Shown piece by piece: positions 23,016-35,640 of a stretch of 64,000 bases of DNA (the first letter of the stretch is position 1; each line of letters starts with the position of its first letter). The notes under the pieces are model-generated. The model saw only the letters and a program-made list of their open reading frames with translations. It ran no database searches and had not been told where the DNA came from. The stretch lies in assembly GCA_020746995.1 (NCBI GenBank), contig JAGPXD010000001.1, forward strand, positions 372,001 to 436,000, written 5' to 3'. Origin of the DNA: Plectosphaerella cucumerina (lineage: Eukaryota; Ascomycota; Sordariomycetes; Glomerellales; Plectosphaerellaceae). The translations under genes and the position numbers were made by a program.

Positions 23016-26000
23016 AGGAATAGAGACTCCGGGTGCTGCCATTCGACGGAGAGGACATGCCGCCGCTGTGCCACAGACTGCAGGCTTTGCTCTCCCTCAC
23101 ACACAGCGAGCCCTTGTCCCCCCTTGCAAGTAAGTCGCCCACCCTGGCGGTTACCGGCCCCACGATAGTGCTCCGCAGGTAGAATCTCCCGTGCGCTAAC
23201 GTGCGTCCCAGAGGAACCCGCGGGCGGGACTCAAGGTGCCCAGCCAACCGCGGGCGCAGGAGGACAAGGCCTGCCAGCGGGAGCAAGGACCAGGAGCAGG
23301 GGCTAGAAATCCTCCTTCGCCTGTCCGCCGGTGAAGGACGTGCTAGTGGCTCGGTACAAGAGGGCGCTGCGGCGCTGCGCTCTCGCTTATGCCAGCAATT
23401 TCTTCCAGACCTCGATCGGCCACTTGAACGCCCGATGCCAGCCTGCCGGTTGAAACGTGCGTTGACGTCACTGTGCTTCTTGTCTCTGAGCCCGCTGCTC
23501 GAGCTTCTCGTGTCCTGTGCCGAGAGTGATTTCGTAGGCCAGGGGAGGGGAGGAGAGACGGAGAGGTCGCCTCGTCTTCCTGTGGTATCGTTATTCGAAA
23601 GCCCGGTAGCAGATTGACGATCTTCACGGCCAACCCTCCACTGATAATGGATGGATGGCGCCAGGACCGATGAGAGGCCACCGTCCCATCCCGTCCCATC
23701 CCCCTGGCTCAAAGTCGCGTCGCAAGCGTCTGGCAGGAGAGGAGGAGAGGGGAAATCTGCCCAGTCGCGCAGCAAAATGGTGGTGCGAGATACCGAGTTG
23801 GCTGCCACACCTCATGCGGCCCGGCGTGCGACAAACCTGGCGATAGCACTGGGACCTGCACAGCAGCTTCTGCTCACTCAAGGCCTCGACTGCTCACTCG
23901 CCCGCCCGTCAAGCTGCCGTCCCATTCGGGCAAGTCTGGGCGTCGATCCCCTGTAGACACATCCAGCCTGCCGGACCATCGCCCCCGGTAGGCCCACGGC
24001 CGGTGCAACGGTAGAGCCACAGACTCCACCCGGAGCCCGGGGGAGGGAGGGACGACGACAGCCCGTTACGAGATGGCACCACAACTCCAAGATCCCCAGA
24101 CACCCTGTCGTCCTGTCCCAGGCATCTGCGCCGACGCTTGCGAACGGGATGGAAGTCGCCTTCGGGCAAGCAGCTCGACGATCAGGGGTAAGGAGCTGTG
24201 TTCCCGGCGCTGTTTTTTCTGCTTTGCCATGGTATTTGGTCACACGATGGCATTCTGAAAGCCCTTTCCGCCAAGATCGTCTCACAATGGTCGAATCCCA
24301 TGTCATTTGCGGCGTTGCAACCTGCAACTTATCATAATGGCAACGACGCCAGGGAGGGGGGTGGAAGAGACGAGACTCCCATGTTGCCTGCAAACACCCG
24401 GGCGGCCAGGGCCAACAACGGCCGGTGGCTTTTGCTCTCCCCCGGACTCTGGGGAAGCAAGACACACGGCCGCTCGCTGGCCGAATGATGACGGGCATCC
24501 TCCTGGACGGGGGGATGGAGGGGGTGATGATTGGGCGCACGCATCGGGTCGGCGAACATGTCTTTCCCATCGAGAGGCGTGTCGCAATCAGGTTCCCGGT
24601 TGAATGAATTCCTGCACCCATCACACAGGGGAGCCTCGTGACCCGCCGCCCAGCCTCGCTGGCATGCTGATGTTTTATGCAGGAAATTCAGGAAAACATG
24701 CCCTGTCGCGATGCGGTGCGATGCGCGGTGATGGATGGATCTGCTGGATCTGAGAGGCCGGACAAAACTCAGCTTCAAACTTGCTGCTCCTGGCCCTTCG
24801 CGGCACCGGCCGTTGCGTCCACAAAAATAGCAATACAGCCAATGACTTTGTCCGAGACGGCCTCGTCCGGATTCCGTGTGTTCCGGCAAGTGGCTTTGGG
24901 AGCTTCCTCGATTCCGTGCGATCGGTCGGAGCTTGCTTTGAGGGGCGGCACAGCACCACGGCACCGAACCGTCAGCCGCACAGTGTCTTCCGCTTCCGGA
25001 TCACACGGCTCTCCGGCGCCCATCCATTCCTGAGCTTGCCTCGCCGGACATCCAACTTCCCAGTCTGCCAGTGTTGCTGCCCCCCAACCGCGTCCAGGTC
25101 TGGCGCCATGTGGGTTTTTGCGTGGATTTTGTTGGCGGCCGCCCCAAGTCACAACGAGGCTGCAAGCCCCGGCGCTGATCCTCTCTGCTAACCCTTGAAG
25201 CTGAGGATCGTGAGTGGGCTTCTCGGCCGACTGCGGTCAACAGGCCCGTCTGCGAGCTCGAGTAGCGTAGCCTCTGCGGCCTCGCGCCCGTGGGGAGGGG
25301 CCGTCTGACCCACGAGAGGCGTGGAGCGGCCAATATCATTTCGGACATGACTGCAGGAGTGCCTCCTATTATAAGACGCAAGAGGGGCCGCGGCGTGTGT
25401 GCTGCAGATGTAGGCGAGGAGATGATGGTCGAGCCAGCTTGCCAGCGAGGGCTCCATCACGGAGAAGAAATGGCCGAGCAAGAGGAGCACCATCCAAGAT
25501 GAGGGGTGACCGTCGTGTATGCAGAGCACGGCAGCCCCAAACCGTTCACTTACGCGTACAGTGCAAGGCTGGATGGCAGCCGGCGAGCTCAAACCCCCAG
25601 TCGGCAGAACCGTTGCCTAAGATCGCTGTGGAGGAGGAGGCGACCGATCTGACTCTGACCCCCAGGATACAGCTCCAGGACGTGTCTCGGCACACAAAGC
25701 TGGCGATCCTTCCTCGATGCGGATGTTGATGCAGGACGAGCTGGGCCTAGACGGTTCTTCAGGGTCGCGCGGCAAGGGTCTCTAGGGGACCTTGATAACG
25801 CAAGATCTCGAGCACCGGAAGCAGGATGCGTGAGATGTGATCTCTCTCAAGGGGGGTAAGATGGTGCTTGATCGACGCGGAGAGACCCTTTGGTCGGCAG
25901 ATATGGGCGTTGGAGCTGATATGCTGGCGCTGCTGCTGCTCTCGCAGATGTCAGCTAGCGCGCGTTCACGACATTACCCCCCGGCCAGCTGCGGCCACAT

Positions 26001-29000
26001 GGAGCCTCGCCTGTGAGGCAGGCGCCAAGTGGCGTGCATAGCATGCCTGCCGGCGTGACTGCATCCATCCGCGCAACATTTGCGAGTCGAGTCGAGGCCC
26101 CCCAGGCCCCGTCGGAGGCGGCACGCAGGGCGGCATCATGGACCATCCCGGCGGGGTGCAGGAAGGCCAGTTCACGGAACGCCGCACAGCCGTTTGACGG
26201 CGGCGGCGGGTTGAGCAGAGCTTAGCAGAGCTTCGCGCCGATCGTCAGCGAGGCGTGGCCCTGTTGCGTGTGTTCGCCTTCGGGGGGCGAGATCGACAAG
26301 CAAAGCCCGACAACGGACGGGTAAGAAAAGGGAGAGGAGGCGGTGAGCGGTGAAGGAGGCAAGCTCGAAACGCTCTTGTGTCTTCGCTTTAACGTTCAGG
26401 CAAGGAGATGGCACCGCACCAGCGCCGGCGCCAGGCCTGTGATAAGACACACTTGTGGGAGAGTTGGGACGAGTCTGGGGGGCGTGTGAGTGTGTCGTCC
26501 GTCTGAGTCTGCCCGCCCCCCCATCCATCCCCAAACTTGAACTGGGGGTTGCGAGGGCAGGCCTCTGGTTGGTCGGCGAGTATTGAAACAAAGGTCGTCG
26601 AGGCGAAAGCGGATGCTACCTTGGACCACCTATCCTTGCGGTGAGCACTCTCTCTGGCGTGCGCCGCGCCGGTGCTGGCAATGGCAAACTTTTTTTTGCT
26701 CTCCCAAGCAAGCCATCGCTTCGCACTCGCGCCAAGACGGCGCTTGTCGAACAACGGAGGTCCTGCCGCAGGACGCATTCAATCGCCCTGAATCGCATCA
26801 ATGGTTGGTGCCGAGACAAGGTGGTAGGCGGGGTTGGTTTGTTGTTGTCGAGTCAAAACTTTTTTTTTTGTCGTCCGTGTCTGACAATGTTGCCTCGAAC
26901 GGTCGGTGCGTCGGGAGGAGAGAAAAAAAGTCGATGGCGCCGAGGCGGCTGTAAATAATGCCTCGTTTCCTCTTCCTCGGAAAAGCATTCGATGTGGCGG
27001 GCTGCAGCAGGCGCAGGCCCAGGGACTCGGTGCCGGCTTGTCGAAATGTCTCGTGTCGCGAACGTTCTCTGGCGTTGTTCTGGGCCCGAATGTCGCGACT
27101 CCGAGCTTCCCAGCTGTGTGTGGCGGCGGAATGGGCGTGGGCGTGTGGGTGTTGGGACGACGATGCAAGCGCAGGGCCGATCACTCCCCCATCGAGGTAG
27201 CAGGCCATCTGTGGTCTCGGTCGCAAGTCAGGCACGAAGATATCAGTCGAACAGGCGGTCTGCGATGGAATGGCGGGTTGCGGGCAAGAGTCGGCATGGT
27301 CAATTGAATCGAAGTTTCTTGTCAAGAGAGGCTGTTGATCTTTGCGGCATTGGAGGATGGCATCACAGAGTCGGCCAATGGCGTTGATGGCAGGCGCATC
27401 GTGATCACAGTCGCACCAAGACTCAACAGAGGCAGGAGGGACCCATCGTTCCCGTCGGTGTGCTCCGGCCCAAGCTCCATGCCCCACCAGATGGCGAGTC
27501 CAGAACCCAGAGCTCGGGCCACTCAGAGCGTCAAGACAGGGAAACGACAGGGAATCCCGGCAAAGGGGGGCGATTGATGGCTTCTTATCTCTCCACCCTG
27601 GCGTGGCTCGTGCATCGGGGCCTGCATTTTTCACCCACCACTTTTGGTTTGGCCTCTCCTGGCTCCTGGCAGTCTCTACTCGGTGTCCGTACTTTTACGA
27701 GGCTACATTAATCGAGCTTTGGCGAGCATGCAGGCTGGCAATAAAGTAAAGTGCCAAGCCGGACAGCTCAACGAATGCGATGGAAAAGCCTTCAGCTCTC
27801 TGGGTGTGGCATGATCAACATGGCTTGATGGCTCACCACGGACAGTCCGGTCATCATGAAGAATGTTTGATACTCATCGCTGACGATATCAATCCGGCAA
27901 TGACAATTGTTTCTGATGTGTCATGGCCGGCCGCCGCCGAGGAATTCATGTCACTCCGATGCTGTGTCATCCAGTCCCCGTATCACGCACGGCAGCATCA
28001 GCATCTCCGGTCGCGGGCCACCAGCTCAAAATCAGAGATAGCGCTGCCCTTGGCCGCCTCGTCCTCCCAGGAGCAGCCCAGTGCCTGGCGATCGTGTGTG
28101 GGCCGGGACTGAGCCGCGGGGCCCACGTTTGGTTATTCGTTGGCGGAGCTCCGATGAGGCCATCCCGCCGCCAGCTGGGATCGCCCCTCGAGCCGGCCCC
28201 GGCCCAGCAAGGGCGGCACAGAGATTACAGGCCTGAGAGGTTCCAACTCGGAGGCGCGTGGGCGGCAGCCAAAGTCAAAAACGGCGCCAGGCGCGAAAAC
28301 CACGCGCGGGGGTCCTTGGCTTATCGCGCGAGCCCCGATTGCGACGAGGGCATTGCTTGCTGGAGGAGACCGCTATGCTGAAGTTTTCGGTGCTGCGTTG
28401 CTGTCGGCTTCGCCATCTTTCCAGCGATTGAAGATTGTGGCTGGCCTGGGCCGCCGGTATGGCACGGGGGGTACCGTCATTTTGAGACGACTCCCATGCG
28501 GGTGGTCCGAGATTATTCTTCGCTCAGCGTCTAGGCAAAGGCCGACCGGGGCGCGCGACAAGAACAGCGAAGGGTCATCCTTCTTGTACTCCCTGGAGTC
28601 GAGTTTCTTTCCTGTCTCGCCGATGGATTGGCCTGGGGCCGGGTTCCCCAGATGTCGTCGGATTGGTGAGACGCCGCGCGCGCGCTGGCTCTTTCGGCAG
28701 CACACGAGGGAGAAGCGCAACGACGTCATTGTTTCGAATGGTCCTGCGGGTGATGCTTCGGAGATTGACATCGTGACTGGTCACTTTCGAGGAGGCACAG
28801 ACGGTGGGAGGGGGTGAAGCGAGAGACCAGCGAGAGAGCGCACCGGCCGTCTCGTGGTGGCCCGTGTGTGCGCGCGCAAGCCACAGCGTGGCCGAGACTG
28901 ACAGCGAGACGTTCTGGACGGTGTCCGGCGCCGGACCCCCCCTGTCAGTCGGATCTGTCGGTGAGCAGACAAGAGGGTGTGGACGTGTTCCGGGCGTCAC

Positions 29001-29729
29001 GGAAGCCGATCACGTAGCAAGTTCCGACTCGAACAAGGACAATGACAGCAAACGACATCCAAGCATGTGCTTGTTTGATGGAGACGGCGATTCGGGTGCC
29101 CTGGGGCTCTCGGCATCGACGGGATGGGCGGACCTGGGCGGGTGACCAAGACATGGCCCGTTGATACCGGGCGCGGGCTTCTGGAACTGAGGACGACAGA
29201 AGGAGGAGGACGTCGAGAGGGGCACTAGCCGGCTCCCACCCCTGTCCGGAGCACAAGCATCAAGTGTCCATCACCAGGTCGATTTGCTGGGTGGGTGCAG
29301 TGGTGGTGGTGTTTCCCTGCTGGCTGGGCTGCATCTGCCTGCCTGGCACCCTTGCTCGTGCAGGCGGCATGGAAGGCAAGGCGAGGGGCGGCCCATTGCC
29401 TATCATCGGCAGCCGGTACATTGCAGTGGATGGATGGATGTACTTTTGCGTAACAGGAAGAGCTTCGCTTCCTGATCAAGTTGCTTGCGCGCGACGAGAG
29501 TCGGGGTCAGCCCGATGCCGCACGGTGCCATGCGCCACTGCGCTGCTACGCGACCGCTGGACAACGACAGCGCGCGACCGGCAGCCCTGGCGTGAGCAGC
29601 ATTACTCGTGAGCGCAGAGCAGGCGCTGTCAATGGCACCTTCCGGGGGGGCATCGCGACTGGACATGGGTTTGGGGGCGACTGCCGCGGCCGCCGGCAAG
29701 AAGGTACCCGTTGCAGCGGTGCGGCGCCA

Positions 29730-29756
29730 GGGGGGCCTTGGGGGGAAGGGAGAGGG
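29730..29756 (+). other. Potential G-quadruplex
   Basis: Four separate G tracts of 6, 6, 3 and 3 with loops CCTT, AA and AGA: a canonical motif within the upstream region of the CBM21 gene. Confidence 0.55.
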
Positions 29757-31326
29757 AAATGGCAGGAGCGAAGGGCAGAACGGCGCAGGATTGGGACGCT
29801 GGCTTCGGGTGCCAGCCCGAGTCCGTCTTGTTCCCCGTTGATTTACGCCCTTTTTGGGAGGAGGGCAGCAGTCTCGCAGGGGCCTGCCCTCGCCTACCAG
29901 TACCTGTACCTGCCAGGCACCGCCGCACCACGACTTCGGGTGCCCTGGCAGGCAGGCAGGAGGCCCTGGGCAATCTGGCCTCCATTTTTGGATGCGATGA
30001 TCTGACAGTGAGTGAGCAGTGCGGGGGGGCCGCGCGCCAGGGGGGGAGCTCGGTGGGCGATTTGACAAGACAAGGGCTGACAGGGGGGAAGGAAGGCCGT
30101 TCTGAGATGAGCTTGGTTTTCTGCGACAGGAAGCATCATCATATCATGGCATGAGATGAGGTAAGGTGGAGGTGGACGACGCACGTTGGTGAGGCGAGGG
30201 AGAACAAGGGAAGTTCCAGAGACTACATTCCCCCCTCTCCATATCTCCTTGGTTTCGTCGAGGCCGATCCGGGGTATCCGTCGCGGACCCAGGGAGGTGG
30301 GTGCTGGTGCCAATGAGGCGGCGTGGCCGTGGTCGGTGACGGACTCAGTGGTGACTCTGGTGAGGTGAGGGCGGGGGAAGATGCGTGCTCTAGAGAACAT
30401 GGAAGTACCTGGACTGGACTCGGTAACCTGACATTCCCCGTGTGTGCTGTGGCGCCGCGACTGCCCAGAGCAGCCCGGCGTCCAAAGTGTGTTCGGTTCC
30501 TTCCCTGGAACCTGCCCTCGCCGCGCTGTTGGACCCAAACATGACACCACCCGCACCCGGCGCCGGGCCAAGTCCAGTATCACCTCACCGTCGAGGCCGA
30601 AGGGGAAGGAACGCGCAACCACCTGCTGGTAATCGGGTTTTCAGTACAACCTCAGGCCTCAGGCTTCTCCGCCCACATCCGCATCGCCATCCGGTGGCCG
30701 CCTCCACACCGTCGCATCGCGCTCTGCACCTTTTTCCTATCAACCCATCCATCATCTCTCACCGTCTCTCGCCTCTATCTTATCCAAGAGCCCATCGCCC
30801 CTCCACCCCCGCCACCTCGCCCGCCCGTCCAGTCCTTATCCGCAGCCCTCCATCTCCCTGCCTCTTTGCGACTCGTCGTGCATCAAGCAAAGCACGCAGG
30901 TCAAACCACTCGCGTCCCCCCCGGGTTCCAGTTTCTCCACGCAAGCATCTTCATCAGCAAGACATCGGACGGGGGAGACGTACAAACCAACCAGCATCCA
31001 AAAACCCCACCTCCGAACCGGCGGCTCCTCTGTCTCTCCTGCTGGAAGCGTCTGTGCGGTACGACCGGCCACTGCAGTGACTGCAACTGCACCTCCAGGC
31101 TGCTTCGTCCTCGTTTGCTTGCACTGTTCAGCATATTTTGACGCTGGACCGGCCGCGAGCGACGTGGGCGCATTGTTACAGTGAAGCCAGCGCCCGCGTC
31201 CTCCGGCGAGATTGTGCCGCCCCACCGCCGTTTTCCTTGGTTCCATCCGTCAGTAGCTGAGAATAAAACCATCTCTCGCCTTTTCCAGTATCTGGCCGCC
31301 ATCGCCAATACATCACATCCTCAAAA

Positions 31327-31593
31327 GTAAGTTCTTCTCTGTTCTCCCGTGACATGGCGCAATCGTCCCCTTCCATCATCCTCGAACCACCCCCGATCAC
31401 GACAGACGAGATCCCGGGAGAGTCGTGTCAGCCCAGACGGCAGCGGTGGAAGGCGCCCCTCTCCGGGTAGGTGTCTTGTCGCACGCTACTGCGTAGCGCT
31501 TGCTCATCACCAAACCCGGCTTTTGGTGGCCTTGGTGGCCTTTTCGCCTCGCCTCCCGGCTTAGCTTAGCACACTCTCAACTCTCCCGCCTAG
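31327..31593 (+). other. Candidate 5'-UTR intron 1 of the CBM21 gene
   Basis: GTAAGT donor at 31327 and a CTAG acceptor at 31590-31593 with the branch-like CTCAACT upstream. An alternative acceptor lies 10 bases further. Lies in the CT-rich leader. Confidence 0.3.
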
Positions 31594-32540
31594 GTCCTGC
31601 CTAGGTCGAGTTCGGCCTGGTGCGTCAGTCCAGCACTTGGTCGGATCTGCCGCACATCCCAGGCCCCCCATTGCTCCTTCCCCCCTACAGTACACCCCTG
31701 TCCACCAACATCATGTTCTGCCACCCTCGCCTGCAACCTTCCTTGACGGACACGCCCCTCCCCCCCGGTCGCCCCGTTTCCCAACACCCACGCCCTTGCC
31801 CATGCCCGTCCGCCCACCCACCCAGCACCCACCCACACCTGTTCCGTGGGCTCGCTCGCTCTTTCTCGCGCCACGCCCACCACACCCTCCCTCCTGCCTG
31901 CCCTCCCACTCCCACTCCCACCCCCGAGCGAGCAGAAACCCAGAGCACCACCCACTGCTGGACACTGGCGGCTCCGATCCCACAGGTCAAACCTTCAAAA
32001 CCACTCCGTCCCCTCCGCTCCGTGCCCGGCCTGGCCCCTTCCCATCACCAAGCTTCGTCCTCGACAAGCACCCCCCTTCTCACCACCCACTGACCTCAAC
32101 GACAAGGAAAGAGCAGGACTCGTCTCTCACGCCAGTCAGTCCCCGCCTCCAGCGATCATCAGGATCAAAGTCGACAGCACCACGCCCGTTCCAAGGCCTC
32201 TTTGCTTCGACCTCGCCTCGCCTCGCCTCGCTCGCCCTTCCTCCCCTCCTACCGGCCGACTCGTCCCTCCGACTTGAGACCGCCGACGACACTTCTTCCT
32301 CCTCCACGCCCCCGTCTGACTTCCCAATCCGAGACACGAATCTTTCTTCGTGGGGAAGCCGTCACCACCAGCACTGTCCCGTGCCGTCGCCCTCAAATCT
32401 CCTCGGCCGCCGAACATTCCAGGCGTCACCTCGCACGCGAGTCTTGCATTGTTGCTGGAATATTGCCTCTGCTCGACTCCCGCTTGCTCCCCCACAGGTC
32501 GCTCGCCTCCCCCGTTGCCCGGAGCCCATCCTCCTCCCAG

Positions 32541-32907
32541 GTAAGTGAGACGACGAGAACCCCCGAACACGATGCGAGAGTCGGCGACGCCCCCTTATAT
32601 CTCGGCGCGTCCCCCATTTCGCCCGCCCCGGCTCTTGCGGTTTTGCCCAAAAACACCATCCTCACAAACATCACCCTTCTGTTCATTTGTCACTTCCTTG
32701 CCAGCACTGTACACCTAGCTTTTTTTCCTTCTTCTCCCGCCTTGTTTTGTTTCCTCGCCTTCTGTACTATTCTATCAATTGCCACTTTGGCCCAAAACTT
32801 GCTTTCCTCAGCACAGCCAACAACCAACCATCTTCTTTGTCATCCGCTTCCTTCCGCCAGAAAAACCACACCCTATGGCCATCGCGAAGCTAACCCGCCT
32901 CCTTCAG
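32541..32907 (+). other. Candidate 5'-UTR intron 2 of the CBM21 gene
   Basis: Strong donor CAG|GTAAGTGA at 32541, perfect GCTAAC branch site at 32889-32894 and CAG acceptor ending at 32907, 218 bases before the ATG. A consensus set this complete suggests a true 367-base leader intron. Confidence 0.5.
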
Positions 32908-33124
32908 CACGCCTTCGCTCCTAATACAGAGTGCCGATTCGCATCCGGACCGGTTCGCTCCCTAATCTTGATGCATCGTTATTGAGTCGACATTTTCCCG
33001 CCCATACACCTCGATTCGCCTGCTCTGCACCCCAGCAAACGCGGTCGTCTCTCCAGTCGAGCTCCCTCGCTCTCCCGCCCTACAGTATACCCTCCTCTCC
33101 AACGGGCACTCCAGGCCATTGGGA

Positions 33125-35640
33125 ATGCCTTACACGCCCCCCTCCCACAGTCGATCCCCCGCCAACTCTGCACCGTCCTCACCGGATGTGAGTCGACGGC
33201 CCTCTTTCCAGAGCGGTCCGAGACCCGCACTCCCACGATCATCCTCGTACCTCTCCAAGCATCGAAGGACGCCCTCAGCAGTTGGCGGCGGCCACCACGA
33301 CACTCCTGATGAACCGACTCCCCCCGGCACCTCGGAGGATCTGAAGGGCATGGCGACCAGCGTGAGCGTGCGCCAGTCGCCTCCTCCCATCACGGATGCC
33401 CGAGGCATGCCAAACGGCGCCGTCATCTCTCCTCCTGACTCTGCTACTGCCAGCGAGGAGGAGGACAACAACGTGGTTCGCGGTCGCCAGCTCGAGAACC
33501 TCAAGGAACTCAAGGCGGCCATCAACAAGATCCCCGTCCAGCGGTCCTCCTCGCCACCGACGGCAAAGCAGCCCACCGCCGTTACCCTCAAGATCCCCCG
33601 CTCCGAAGATGGCGGCATTATTCACAGCTTCAGCACCACAACCCTGGAGCTCGCCGCATCACGGCGGCGGACGCACACCAGGTCCGCCACCGAGTCTCAC
33701 CTGATGATCTCCCAATCGGCCGAGAACTCCGTGACGGCATCTGAGGAGGACTCGGACGAGGACATGCTCAAGAAGCCCCCCATGGTCCGCAAGAAGTCTG
33801 GTGAGCTCGTCAGGCCCGCCCTTCGCCCACCTTCGCGGAGGAGGCCGTCCAGCATGCCTGGCACGCCCACCTTCTCCAAGGCTGTCCACTTCGACTCTCA
33901 CCTCGAGCATGTCCGCCACTTCCTCCAGGTCGACCGCCCCCTGGCCGTCAGCGCCGGATCGTCGCCCGTCGATAACTACGACAGCGACACTGAGTACCCC
34001 TTCCCCGCCGATGAGCGTTCCGGCACCCGGTCCCCCCCTTACGAGTGGGAGATTGTCACCGCCAACTACGCTCCCGACTCGCCCATTCGCACCGCACAGC
34101 CTGTCCGCCTCGAGAAGGTGTGGCTGTCCCCCGACCAGAAGTCCCTGATCGGATCTGCCTGCGTGGCGAACCTCGCCTTCCAGAAGTCGGTCGTCTGCCG
34201 CTTCACCCTCGACTACTGGAAGACAACCTCCGAGGTTGCGGCCGAGTACAGCCACGAGCTGCGTCCCGCCGCTGCCGATGTGTCGACCGACCGCTTCATC
34301 TTCAACATCAAGTTGTCCGACCTGGCGCACCTGGAGAGCAAGACCCTCTTCTTCTGCATCAAGTACAACGTTATTGGCCAAGACTTCTGGGACAACAACA
34401 ACGGCACCAACTTCCAGGTCGACTTCCGCAAGAAGTATTTGCCCCAGAATGGCAAGCGCGGTCTTCAGGGCAACGCCAGTAGGCCTGTCGGTGGCCTGCC
34501 CCGCAGCAGCCGCCGCTCCAGCCCTGCCAACTCGACCCGGCCCAAGTCGATGCCTGTCGAGCTTGACGAGTTCGGTGGCGACCAGCCCAAGCTCAACTTC
34601 GAGCAGCCCCTCCACGAGTACCTCGGCGAATCGGGCACCACCGGTCTGCGTTTCAAGACAAAGTCGGCCGGCAACCTGGCGAGCGACAACCTGTCTAAGA
34701 GTCTGTCCGCCCCCAGTGGCCAGGCCTTCTCGAACCGCTACGACTTTGGTGCGTCCCTCTCGGCTGCCGTCCAGGCGGCCAAGGACACCATCACCAAGGA
34801 CCGCAACTCGGACGGTCTGTACATGAAGAGCCACAAGAAGATCTCCATGGCCCCCGAGGTGCGCAAGCAGCCGAAGCTGCCCGTTGCTGCTAGCGATCTC
34901 ACCCCCGCCCCACGGGTCGCCCCCGTCGCTCGCGTCGTCCCTACTGTCCCGGTCGCCCCTGCGGCTCCTGTTGCCCCGGTCGCCCGCGCTGCTCCGGTCT
35001 CGCTCCCCACCCAGGCTGCCGGCACCAGCTCGCCCAACTCGTCCCTGGCTTCGTCCTCGTACGAGGAGCTCGTCAACAAATACTGCTTTGTACGTACCGC
35101 CCGCAACAATGAGTCGGACCGACCGGCCCCCACCGTCGATGACGCTCGCTCCCGGACCAACTTCAAGAGCTCCTACTAACGGATCCAATTCAGTTCGGCT
35201 CCAAGCAGACCAGCCCTCAGCTGCGGGACGGGTCTCTCAAGAACACCCGATTCGACGGGCCTAGCGACGGCTCCGTCACCAGGGGCACCAACAGCACGAG
35301 CTCGAGCACGAACAGCAGCCCCCGCCAGCCCCAGCACGCCGGAGCTGCCCAGCACCACACGATGCACTTTCAATACGTCAACCCCTACTTTGACGTGCAT
35401 GCCGTCGGCGGCTCCCCCGTCGGCTCTCCTCTGAAGACCCTGATTGCCTCTGCCACCGACGGGCAGAGCAGCCAGGCGACGACCCCGTCAACCATCAAAT
35501 CGGCGACCCCGACACCGCTGGCTGGCGGCGGCCTTGGCCACTTTGCCGGTACGTCGCCACACGACCCATGGGTCCACCACCAGGCCCGCTTTCCGTTTTC
35601 GAGCACCGAAGCTCACATGGCCACAGCAATCCGCGGTTGA
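33125..35640 (+). CDS. CBM21 (glycogen-targeting) protein phosphatase 1 regulatory subunit, Gac1-like
   Basis: Predicted PP1 targeting subunit that recruits the phosphatase to glycogen and promotes glycogen synthesis. Exons 33125-35089 and 35194-35640 (803 aa). The 104-bp intron has a GTACGT donor, a perfect TACTAAC branch at 35174-35180 and a CAG acceptor. Residues 1-240 are Ser/Pro-rich with SRRPSF-like and SKHRRTPS sites typical of kinase targets. KAVHF at residues 252-256 fits the PP1-docking RVxF motif. Residues about 325-440 form the CBM21 domain (RLEKVWLSPD, CRFTLDYWKTTSEV, FCIKYNVIGQDFWDNNNGTN). The tail is low-complexity, with an Ala/Pro/Val-rich stretch near residue 610, and ends ATAIRG. 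The ATG at 33125 is the first in frame. A further possible in-frame 78-bp intron (35549-35626) near the end would shorten the tail without changing the stop. Very long upstream region and leader. Confidence 0.85.

Larger units (their letters stand above)
22001..30600. other. Gene-free interval, right part
   Basis: Continuation of the same GC-rich sequence. Longest ORFs are 308 codons (minus, 22882-23808) and 278 codons (minus, 26798-27634), neither protein-like. It contains long G-runs, several short GGAT/ATCC runs (near 23647, 24727, 26519, 29428) and homopolymer T tracts (26693-26699 and 26860-26869). It could be upstream regulatory DNA of the CBM21 gene, host noncoding transcripts, or be a decayed region. 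Confidence 0.5.
30600..33124 (+). promoter_or_regulatory. CT-rich long leader/promoter of the CBM21 gene
   Basis: About 2.5 kb strikingly rich in C and T on the plus strand, the composition of long fungal 5' leaders near the transcription start. It contains two plausible leader introns (separate entries) and no convincing protein. The ORF at 31637-32548 is Pro/Ser/His/Arg-rich simple sequence produced by the CT bias. The transcription start is unknown; the CT bias begins near 30640. Confidence 0.45.

Noticed and set aside
22882..23808. 308-codon minus-strand ORF in the gene-free interval
   Set aside because: Arg/Ser/Pro-rich with no motif, signal peptide or good start; comparable ORFs occur in all frames nearby.
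31637..32548. 303-codon plus-strand ORF in the CT-rich tract
   Set aside because: Pro/Ser/His/Arg simple sequence caused by pyrimidine bias, and a likely intron donor falls at its end; better explained as leader.
33659..35188. 509-codon minus-strand frame opposite the CBM21 gene
   Set aside because: Shadow produced by codon bias; the plus strand has a recognisable CBM21 domain and PP1-docking motif.
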